Shown here: positions 30,601-35,983 of the stretch, piece by piece
Layout: the number at the start of each line of letters is the position of its first letter
Numbering within the stretch: the stretch's first letter is position 1
Source of the DNA: Deltaproteobacteria bacterium
GTDB taxonomy: Bacteria > Myxococcota_A > Polyangia > Polyangiales > JADJMO01
Length of the DNA stretch: 35,983 nucleotides
Assembly: GCA_022843175.1 (NCBI GenBank)
Contig: JALHOE010000081.1
Coordinates: 1-35,983, forward strand
Direction of reading: 5' to 3'
Notes under the pieces: generated by a model
Database searches by the model: none
Seen by the model: the letters and a program-made list of their open reading frames with translations, nothing else
Told to the model about the DNA's origin: nothing
Position numbers and translations under genes: made by a program

Positions 30601-31146
30601 CCCAACCGCGTGCTCCTCGACAACCACGTCATCGAGGGAATCCGCTGGCTCAAGCGCCACCCCGCTCCCAACGACTGCAAGCAGAACGTCATCACCACGA
30701 TTGACGGCTGCCCGAAGAGCGACGTGTACGATCCGCGCGTGTGCCAGGAGGCGCTGTTCGATCCGGACAACCTCTCCGATGGCGCGATGCCCACCAAGCC
30801 GCAGGTCCCCGCCAAGCCGCTTCGTCTCATCCGTCTGGCCAAGCCGGCCACCGCCGGCGGCGAGGCCGCGATCTGGGCGCCGCGTCTGCAGGCCGAGATG
30901 GGCGGCTGGACGCCAAACGGCGTGCTCGGCGGCATGGTGCTCGCGTTCATCGTCCCCGAGGGCATCCACGGCTTCGACCCGCCGGACCCGTGCAAGAAGT
31001 TCGACACGGGTATGTACCTGGTGAACATGGTCGGTCGCTTCTTCGGCACCAACGCGAGCGACCTCCCCACCGTCACCAACCCGACGGGGCACGTGTGCGC
31101 CGCGGTGACGGACTGGAAGGCGCCCGAGGCCTGCGTCTGGAAGTAG
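27604..31146 (+). CDS. Very large lipoprotein with alpha/beta-hydrolase domain
   Basis: 1180 residues. The lipobox VAPGC gives lipidated Cys25. A broad N-terminal region includes an EF-hand-like acidic loop (EEDKNGNGILDDGEDTDFDGVLD) that may bind calcium. A hydrolase core in the middle has FYGHGYTG (His487), APGHG, and the nucleophile elbow WGGSLGG (Ser645); another calcium-like DFDGDGTID precedes it. Many Cys residues later in the protein suggest disulfides and a surface location. GGAGG (27594-27598) is 5 bases before the ATG. It shares an operon with the beta-barrel protein, which could help its display or export; that is inferred. Confidence 0.8.
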   Translation: MSFSAWIRAAVIGSVLVSVAVAPGCAVDEAPGGVKKATRTGGPRVVFDLGHRPLPEIPLPNDIATWPDPTSRTGRRINASLVAPTTIERNARNQFSRLEGWGTFSPISIPFTKPLDAEDIKARHAADDFKFDDDVIYVVNLKTGVPIPLDVGGGNYPLTLRELQRYWPNDPRKGEANLLFETVEEDKNGNGILDDGEDTDFDGVLDHPNFPGRARPQNGVDGLYTFYDAETRAFIVRPMLPLDEMTEYAVIVTDRLHGLEKDQNGQMKAVESPFEYIHHPAQRAAVARAAEWMSKKPEYYGFQGNVLDHVQFAFTFTTQPTVSDMFALRDGAYGKGKFGWIGNDFKPEMKLIKAVGMVGSADSDPAGWESKTEACSEQGGKTRNVAKLTPALKSTLKDLASQVFGLDGPAANRLVQGYDNVAYLAAGTVEVPWLLGDIDDVSPEATIKMNHETGEIPHSRTKVSFFLIVPKTTEKFKPPFPVAFYGHGYTGAMAEGLGFAAELARHGVATLALNAPGHGVELDKGLKSLATAFFGGACLHPFSEAFGNLKDDVPGLDRVRDLNGDGEFKNESGRDYWTAYLFHTRDVVRQAALEEVMVTRVMRMFDGKTTYDFGGGTPQLAGDFDGDGTIDIGGPNGKYYAWGGSLGGILSSLAGAVDPYITATAPMAGGGALTDVGVRSFQGGVVEAVDLRVMGPLIVSVPAESRFDCAKNAEGKCKTDPMTGQNIIAPKNEQTRTACDAGQMSIRWVAVDLNDDKEFEIACVSRDDFADGNDVIVGNLTNGEVRCAQIGVGRTVAGTPVSDSGKPEFRVAIPATVGDQITITAYKPPQGRKQAVKQYGKSCELLPGAQLVKTVDKWAGIGVDCQKAAGDKCVPFQTQEYPIGSRLVAISEGFGLKRQTPDFRRFMQLAQIALDPADPVTFAPYYYTRPRVDENGKPVAPAGIYTINTIGDMNVPVNTGIAAARIHGAIPFLRADNVAAKDYPDYVAPDKLVELFGATPNRVLLDNHVIEGIRWLKRHPAPNDCKQNVITTIDGCPKSDVYDPRVCQEALFDPDNLSDGAMPTKPQVPAKPLRLIRLAKPATAGGEAAIWAPRLQAEMGGWTPNGVLGGMVLAFIVPEGIHGFDPPDPCKKFDTGMYLVNMVGRFFGTNASDLPTVTNPTGHVCAAVTDWKAPEACVWK

Positions 31147-31150
31147 CGCG

Positions 31151-31711
31151 CTACTCCTCGCAGAAGTGCTTGCCGCCGGCGCAGTAGTTGGTGGTCTGCC
31201 CGGAGCGGCAGCCACCGACGAGGCAGCGGCCGATCGCCGTCTTCGCCTTGTGCGGCACGTCGCACGCCGGCGTGGCCGGGGTGTGGCTCGGCACGTTGGG
31301 GATGCAGGCGATCTTCCACTGATACTTGGTGCGCTGGCCGATGTAGAACGCGCGCTCGAGCTCGAGCCACACCTCGGGTGCGCCCACGTCGTCCTGGAAC
31401 TCGGTGCACGTCGCGTTCCTGCAGAACCGGGCCTTGAGGCGCACCGGCTTCGTCTCGGAGTCGCTGTCGGCCTCGACGCTCACCCGGATCGTCGTCGGTC
31501 CGGTCTCGAGCACCTTCACCGCGGGGATCGGGTTGTCGCCCTGCCATTCCTGCTCGAAGGGCGTGTCGATGGTGGCGACGCGGAGGACGGCGAAGCGGTC
31601 GCCGATCGCGGCCTTCCACTCGTTCTTCGGGAGCTCGATCTCGAGCTCGAGGAACGCATTGCGCGCGCAGCTGAGCGACGCGAGCGCAGCAAGCGCGACG
31701 ACCCACCTCAC
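31151..31711 (-). CDS. Hypothetical lipoprotein of the TPR-PEGA / kinase operon
   Basis: 186 residues from GTG 31711, which overlaps the upstream stop as GTGA. A short signal peptide ends in a lipobox-like LASLSC. The mature protein has strand-rich segments (FLELEIELPKN, TTIRVSVEADSD) and eight or more Cys in the C-terminal part (FCRNATC, CLVGGC, CAGGKHFC), suggesting disulfides. No known domain is recognised. Its end is only 4 bases from the end of the convergent hydrolase gene, with no stem-loop between them. Confidence 0.72.
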   Translation of the reverse strand: MRWVVALAALASLSCARNAFLELEIELPKNEWKAAIGDRFAVLRVATIDTPFEQEWQGDNPIPAVKVLETGPTTIRVSVEADSDSETKPVRLKARFCRNATCTEFQDDVGAPEVWLELERAFYIGQRTKYQWKIACIPNVPSHTPATPACDVPHKAKTAIGRCLVGGCRSGQTTNYCAGGKHFCEE

Positions 31712-32460
31712 AGCTTCACCGTCACGCCCGACTCGGGCCCGAGCTGCTTGCTGCGATCGTAGAAGTAGGCGCCCGCCGCGCCGCCGATGACGACGACGCC
31801 GATCGCGCCCCAGAACCACGGCGACGAGAGCACGCCGCCCGACTGCTCGGGCGCCGCGGGCTTCGGCACATCGGCCGGTGCGAGCTTCACGCCGACGGTC
31901 TTCTTCTCGCCGTCGGCGAACGTGCCGTCCCACGTGAAGGGCTTCGACTTGGGGTCCTCGACGCGGATCGAGTGCTTGCCCGGATCGACCTCGAGGAGCA
32001 GCGGTCGCGCGCCGTCGTCGGCGACCTCGTGGCCGTCGACGTAGATGCGCGCCTTGCTCGGGACGCCGTCGAGCGATGCCGTCGCGACCTTGCCCTTCTC
32101 CTCGGCGAGGAGCTTCTGGGCCTGCGCTCTGATGTCCGGATCGAGCCCGGGGTGCTTGGCGAGCAGCTGGGTGAACGCGTCGCGCGACTCGACGTGACGC
32201 CCGATCGCGCGGAGCGTGGTGGCGACGTTGTAGAGCGCGGCCGGCACGCCGGAGAGCGCGTAGGACTTCTCGAAGTTGGTGAGCGCGTCCGACCAGCGGC
32301 CCTGCTCGACGGCGCGGTTGCCGGCGATGTAGAGCGCCTTGGCCTCTTGCACGGCCGCCGATGAGGGCTCGGCGATCGGCGCCTTCCAGGTGTGTGGTTC
32401 GGCGGCGGCGGTCACCGAGAGCGTGCACACGAACAGCAGGACGACCGCGCGGCGGATCAT
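31708..32460 (-). CDS. Exported TPR and PEGA-domain protein, partner of the kinase
   Basis: 250 residues with signal peptide (cleavage near TAAAEP). A TPR region (about 36-105: AKALYIAGNRAVEQGRWSDALTNFEKSYALSG, ALYNVATTLRAIGRHVESRDAFTQLLAKHP) is followed by a PEGA domain (about 122-190: ARIYVDGHEV, LLLEVDPGKHSIRVED). A transmembrane helix (about 205-228) is close to the C-terminus. The protein probably projects into the periplasm and is anchored at the C-terminus. ATG overlaps the kinase stop (ATGA) and the stop overlaps the next gene (GTGA), so the three genes are tightly coupled. A role in sensing for the kinase is inferred. Confidence 0.87.
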   Translation of the reverse strand: MIRRAVVLLFVCTLSVTAAAEPHTWKAPIAEPSSAAVQEAKALYIAGNRAVEQGRWSDALTNFEKSYALSGVPAALYNVATTLRAIGRHVESRDAFTQLLAKHPGLDPDIRAQAQKLLAEEKGKVATASLDGVPSKARIYVDGHEVADDGARPLLLEVDPGKHSIRVEDPKSKPFTWDGTFADGEKKTVGVKLAPADVPKPAAPEQSGGVLSSPWFWGAIGVVVIGGAAGAYFYDRSKQLGPESGVTVKL

Positions 32461-33941
32461 TTCTTGTCGAAGGCCTCGTCTCCGAGAATAGGGCCGGTCG
32501 GCTGCTTCGGGGGCGCTGCGGTGGTCGTCGCGGGTGGGGGTGCGGTGACCACCGGCTCGACAACCTTCGCCGTCGCCGTGGGCGCGGGCGGGTGCTTCAC
32601 CTTGAGCTTCGACGGCGTCTTGCCGTTCGGGTGCGCCGTCTCGACGACGGGGGGTGCCGCGTCGACGACGGCCGTGGCGCTCTGGCTCGCGCTCGGGACG
32701 ACGAGGGGTGCGGGCTCGCTCGTCGTCGCGGGCGCCGGGGCAGGCGTGCGCGTCGCGTAATAGATTCCACCGCCGAGGCCCGCGAGGAGCACCGCGCCGA
32801 GGACGAGCGGCGCGCGGCTTCGACGACGGAGCTCGACCTCCGACGTCGTCGTCATCGTGGCGTTGACCGTGCCGGTCTGCTCGGGGAGCACGGTGATATT
32901 GCTCGTGACGAGCTCGCGCGGCTGCGGCGGAGGAGCGACCTGCGGGGTGGGCGCGCGCGCGAGGGTGATCGCGTTGTCGTCGCCGCCGAGCGCTCGGTCC
33001 ATCAGGCCACGGACGCGGCTCAGCGTCTCGCCGCCCGCGTCGTTGACCCAGCGGCTGATGTCGCGGGCGCTCGGCGCCGGGCGGTTGGCCTCGCGGAGCG
33101 CGTGCGCCATCTCGGCGGCGGTGGCGTAGCGATCGTCGACGCGACGCTCGAGCGCGCGCGCGATCGCCGCCGACACCGCGTGGGGTACCTCTTCGTCGAT
33201 GGTGTGGAGCGGCGGGATCGGCTGCGATTTGACCCTGCTGAGGATCTCCATCGAGTCGTCGCCCGCGAACAGGCGCCGACCCATGATCGCCTCCCACGCG
33301 ACGATGCCGAGCGCGAAGATGTCCGCGCGGCGGTCGAGCGGCTTGCCCTCGGCTTGCTCGGGCGAGAAGTAGGCGAACTTCCCCTTGAGCTCGCCGACCG
33401 CGGTCGCGGTGCGGCGCATCATCGCGCGCGCGATGCCGAAGTCGGTCACGCGCGCGCGGCCGTCGGCGCCGACGAGGATGTTGTGCGGCGAGACGTCGCG
33501 ATGAACGATGCCGAGGTGCACGCCGGTGGGGGTGCGCGCCTCGTGCGCGTCGTCGAGGCCCTGCGCGGCCTGCGCGATGAGCTCGACCGCGATCGGAATC
33601 GGGACGCGACCGTTGTTGCGACGGACGTCGCGCACCAGCGTGGACAGCGCGGAGCCGACCACCAGCTCCATGACGATGTACAGCGCGCCGTCCTCGGCGC
33701 GGCCGAGGTCGAGCGTCTGCACGACGTGCGGGCTCGACACGTGGACCGCGACGCGGGCCTCGTCGAGGAACATGTCGACGAACTGCGCGTCTTCCGCGAG
33801 GTGAGGCAACATGCGCTTCACCGCGACGAGCTTCTCGAAGCCCGCTTCGCCGCGAATGCGCGCCGCGAACACCTCGGCCATGCCGCCCGCGGCGATCTTG
33901 AAGAGGGCCTCGTAGCGGCCGAATCGCGGGAGCGGGTCCAT
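32457..33941 (-). CDS. Membrane Ser/Thr protein kinase
   Basis: 494 residues. The kinase domain begins at once: FGRYEALFKIAAGGMAEVFAAR, Lys in LVAVKRM, HRDVSPHN (with Ser in place of the usual Lys), DFGIARAM, SPEQ. A linker rich in Pro/Thr, a transmembrane helix (about 385-405) and a Thr/Pro/Ala tail follow. The HRDxSP form matches the kinase at 5243. The order kinase, PEGA protein is the same in both modules, and both have start-stop overlaps. The kinase is divergent from the Cys-rich lipoprotein at 34013. A promoter-like TTGACC, 17 bases, CAAAGT lies upstream. Confidence 0.92.
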   Translation of the reverse strand: MDPLPRFGRYEALFKIAAGGMAEVFAARIRGEAGFEKLVAVKRMLPHLAEDAQFVDMFLDEARVAVHVSSPHVVQTLDLGRAEDGALYIVMELVVGSALSTLVRDVRRNNGRVPIPIAVELIAQAAQGLDDAHEARTPTGVHLGIVHRDVSPHNILVGADGRARVTDFGIARAMMRRTATAVGELKGKFAYFSPEQAEGKPLDRRADIFALGIVAWEAIMGRRLFAGDDSMEILSRVKSQPIPPLHTIDEEVPHAVSAAIARALERRVDDRYATAAEMAHALREANRPAPSARDISRWVNDAGGETLSRVRGLMDRALGGDDNAITLARAPTPQVAPPPQPRELVTSNITVLPEQTGTVNATMTTTSEVELRRRSRAPLVLGAVLLAGLGGGIYYATRTPAPAPATTSEPAPLVVPSASQSATAVVDAAPPVVETAHPNGKTPSKLKVKHPPAPTATAKVVEPVVTAPPPATTTAAPPKQPTGPILGDEAFDKK

Positions 33942-33955
33942 GCCGTGCCTGCGGA

Positions 33956-33984
33956 ACTTTGCGGCGGCAGCTTCGCGCGGTCAA
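33956..33984 (-). promoter_or_regulatory. Promoter of the kinase/TPR-PEGA operon
   Basis: On the minus strand TTGACC (33984-33979) and CAAAGT (33961-33956) are 17 bases apart; the -10 is weak. The ATG (33941) is 14 bases downstream. The 71-base divergent gap also holds TAGGCT for the plus gene. Confidence 0.45.
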
Positions 33985-33995
33985 TGAAACGGGGC

Positions 33996-34001
33996 TAGGC
34001 T
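33996..34001 (+). promoter_or_regulatory. -10-like TAGGCT of the Cys-rich lipoprotein gene
   Basis: TAGGCT ends 11 bases before ATG 34013, like the other short-leader starts in this window. No convincing -35 is seen at 17 bases. Confidence 0.35.
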
Positions 34002-34012
34002 GAGGGCGCGGA

Positions 34013-35854
34013 ATGACTCGTTGGTCGCGCTTTCTTTTTGCCGGTTTGTCGGTGTTCGGGGCGATCGCCTCATGCAAGAGCTCCGGCGTATCGCTGAGCG
34101 TCGACCTCCGCACCGACTACGTGCCGGGCCGTGAAATCGGCAGCGTCGTCACCGAGGTCGTGCCCGACGGCTCCGGCGCACTCAACGCCGAGCACCCGAT
34201 CTCGGCAGCCGAGAAGCAGTTCGTCGAGGGGGCGCGGATCGCCGACTTCGGCGACGTTCCCAAGGGGCAGGTCTCGGTGCGGGTGAGGGTGCTGTCGCCC
34301 ACGGGCGAGCCCCTCGTCGAGCGCCTCGCGCGGCTGAGCATCGACGGCGACTACGCCCTGACGATGGTCATCACCCGCAACTGCGAGGGCATCGTGTGTC
34401 CCGAACCGGGCGGAGACACGGCCGCGTCCACCTGCGACCGCGGCAAGTGCGTGCGCCCGGAGTGCACCGTGGTCACCACCAAGTTCTGCGCGCCGCCGGA
34501 GTGCAGCAAGAACGACGACTGTCACACCGATGCAACCTGCGTCGACGCGCACTGCGCCGCCGGCACGTGTCTGTTCCTCCCCAACGACGGCAAGTGCAAA
34601 GCGGGCCAGACGTGCGACGTGGCGCGCGGGTGTCAGCCGCCGGACGGACCGGCGTGCACCGCGACGTCGAGCACCGAGCTCAAGTGCGACGACGGCATCG
34701 ACGACGACTGCGACGGCAAGCCGGACTGCCTCGACCCGGACTGCGAGGGCAAGGCCTGCGAAGACGGCGACAAGTGCACCGAGGGCGAGACGTGCGGCGC
34801 GCTCGCGTGCAACGGGGGCACCGCCAAGAGCTGCGACGACAGCAACCCGTGCACCACCGACGCCTGCGATCCGAAGACGGGCTGCACGTCGACCAAGAGC
34901 TCGGGCGGGGCCTGCAGCTCGGGCAACCCGTGCACCGAGAACGACACCTGCGTCGACGGCGTCTGCACGCCCGGCATGCCCAAGACCTGCGACGACAAGA
35001 ACCCGTGCACGACCGACACCTGCGATCCGACGACGGGCTGCAAGAGCGTCAACAACACCGAGCCGTGCGACGACGGCACCTTCTGCAACGGCGGCGACAC
35101 CTGCAAGGACGGCACGTGCCAGCTGCACGCGGGCAACCCGTGCGGCAAGGCGTGCGACGAGGTGATCGACCGCTGCGTCGGCTGTTTGATCGACGCCGAC
35201 TGCGGGCCGGTCACCACCACGGCGTGGAGCGCGTGCGGCGGCTTCGCCTCCACCTGCGACGAGAGCGGCACCCAGTCGCGCACCGTCACCACGCCGAAGT
35301 GCATGTCGAACACGTGCACCAACGTCGTCACCACCGAGAATCAAGCCTGCAGTCGGAGCACCACCGGCGTCACGTGCGGCTCCACCACCACCGGCGCATG
35401 GAGCGGCTGCGGCGGCTTCGCCACCGCGTGCGACACCACCGGCTCACGTAGCCGCACCATCACAACGTTCAAGTGCGCGGCCGGCGCGTGCGCGTCGAGC
35501 GCCACCACGGAGACCGGTAGCTGCACGCGCACCGTGGCCAACGGCACCGGCTGCGGCACGGGCAAATACTGCTGCAGCGGCGCCGGGTGCGTCGCCCGGA
35601 ACGCGAACGCGCACTGCAGCTCGTGCGGCATCAACTGCGGCAGCGGCTCGAGCTGCGTCGGCGTCGGCGGCGGCAACTACTCGTGCACCTGCAGCTCGAA
35701 CGCGCAGTGTCAGTCGTGGGGCTTCGGCTCCGGCGCCACGTGCTGGGCGCCGAGCGGCCAGATGGTGTGCAACTGCCAGTGCACCACCGCCAACTGCTGC
35801 GCCGGCGGCGCGGACTGCTTCAAGCCGAGCGGTATCAATTATTGCAGCTACTGA
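34013..35854 (+). CDS. Large Cys-rich surface lipoprotein with PCTTDxCDPxTGC and thrombospondin-like repeats
   Basis: 613 residues. The lipobox AIASC gives lipidated Cys21. A beta-rich domain (about 25-125) is followed by a long Cys-rich region. Within it are a DCDG-type acidic metal-binding-like motif (KCDDGIDDDCDGKPDC), two PCTTDxCDPxTGC repeats (from Pro279 and Pro331, 52 residues apart), two thrombospondin-type-1-like repeats (AWSxCGGFAxxCD, from Ala404 and Ala462, 58 residues apart), and a terminal CxxC-rich segment. Such modules usually form disulfide-bonded adhesive stalks at the cell surface. Adhesion is inferred. The gene is divergent from the kinase operon and ends before a stem-loop cluster. 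Confidence 0.85.
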   Translation: MTRWSRFLFAGLSVFGAIASCKSSGVSLSVDLRTDYVPGREIGSVVTEVVPDGSGALNAEHPISAAEKQFVEGARIADFGDVPKGQVSVRVRVLSPTGEPLVERLARLSIDGDYALTMVITRNCEGIVCPEPGGDTAASTCDRGKCVRPECTVVTTKFCAPPECSKNDDCHTDATCVDAHCAAGTCLFLPNDGKCKAGQTCDVARGCQPPDGPACTATSSTELKCDDGIDDDCDGKPDCLDPDCEGKACEDGDKCTEGETCGALACNGGTAKSCDDSNPCTTDACDPKTGCTSTKSSGGACSSGNPCTENDTCVDGVCTPGMPKTCDDKNPCTTDTCDPTTGCKSVNNTEPCDDGTFCNGGDTCKDGTCQLHAGNPCGKACDEVIDRCVGCLIDADCGPVTTTAWSACGGFASTCDESGTQSRTVTTPKCMSNTCTNVVTTENQACSRSTTGVTCGSTTTGAWSGCGGFATACDTTGSRSRTITTFKCAAGACASSATTETGSCTRTVANGTGCGTGKYCCSGAGCVARNANAHCSSCGINCGSGSSCVGVGGGNYSCTCSSNAQCQSWGFGSGATCWAPSGQMVCNCQCTTANCCAGGADCFKPSGINYCSY

Positions 35855-35871
35855 CCTCGTTCGGCGGGTTT

Positions 35872-35947
35872 AGGCGCTCGCTGACGCGCGCGCCTGTTTG
35901 ACGCGCGCCTGTTGGGGGCTGGCAGGCGCGCGCGTCAGCGAGCGCCT
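35872..35947. repeat. GCGTNAGC stem-loop cluster, two inverted copies and a fragment
   Basis: Full copies at 35872-35895 (loop TGAC) and 35924-35947 (loop GTCA) face in opposite directions, with a partial copy (35899-35910) between. Arms are AGGCGC/GCGCCT as at 7563 and 17426. The cluster begins 18 bases after the Cys-rich lipoprotein stop; the next gene lies outside the window. Bases 35948-35983 show nothing recognisable. Confidence 0.85.
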
Positions 35948-35983
35948 ACGACTCAGCGGCCACAATTCCCCGCCGCCCCCCAC

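Noticed and set aside
25699-31215. 1838-codon antisense open frame
   Set aside because: It runs opposite the barrel and hydrolase genes, has Arg/Asp/Val-rich composition typical of high-GC frame shadows, no recognisable domain and no start signal.
32457-33941. Pseudokinase because HRDxSP lacks the usual Lys
   Set aside because: The catalytic Asp, DFG and ATP-binding Lys are present and the Ser variant is common in myxobacterial kinases.

Overview
This is high-GC bacterial chromosomal DNA, most likely from a myxobacterium (Myxococcota). The case rests on three eukaryotic-type Ser/Thr kinases in 36 kb, two PEGA-domain envelope partners, many lipoproteins with a long low-complexity tether behind the lipidated Cys, Cys-rich 'PCTTDxCDPxTGC' surface protein repeats, and a lamin-tail domain protein. 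No phage, transposase, plasmid or CRISPR-cas genes were seen. The species cannot be named from the sequence alone.

Layout. 1-2470: a coupled operon (end of an SDR oxidoreductase, a divergent QueA-like protein, a class-IV aminotransferase). 2595-7554: an SMI1/KNR4 (SUKH) protein, a zinc-ribbon Ser/Thr kinase, and a second kinase coupled to a PEGA-domain envelope protein. 7747-13139: surface and secreted functions (lamin-tail lipoprotein, NodB deacetylase, lipase-like lipoprotein, beta-propeller di-heme lipoprotein). 13274-17407: the housekeeping cluster rpmH-rnpA-yidD-yidC-khpB, followed by a DnaJ-type chaperone with its own promoter. 17572-20809 (minus): Uma2 nuclease-like protein, LAS-type peptidase-like lipoprotein, quinone oxidoreductase, small Cys-rich lipoprotein. 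20946-21439: SRP RNA (minus) divergent from two tRNA-Ser genes. 21641-24128: aconitase divergent from an A-type Fe-S carrier, probably functionally linked because aconitase needs a [4Fe-4S] cluster. 24229-25590: a hypothetical membrane protein divergent from a PilZ protein. 25738-31146: a beta-barrel outer-membrane protein and a 1180-residue lipoprotein hydrolase in one operon. 31151-33941 (minus): kinase, TPR-PEGA protein and small lipoprotein in one coupled operon, divergent from a large Cys-rich lipoprotein (34013-35854).

The most notable non-coding signal is a family of about 24-bp stem-loops with core GCGTNAGC. There are at least 15 copies at five sites. Four sites lie between convergent transcription units and the fifth follows the last gene of the window. 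The stems change by paired substitutions while the fold is kept. A second pattern is a TANNNT-like hexamer 6-11 bases before the start codon of many first genes, which suggests leaderless or nearly leaderless mRNAs. Operon-internal genes instead use Shine-Dalgarno sites or ATGA/TAATG/GTGA overlaps. The rnpA gene has no ATG, GTG or TTG start that would include its conserved N-terminus.
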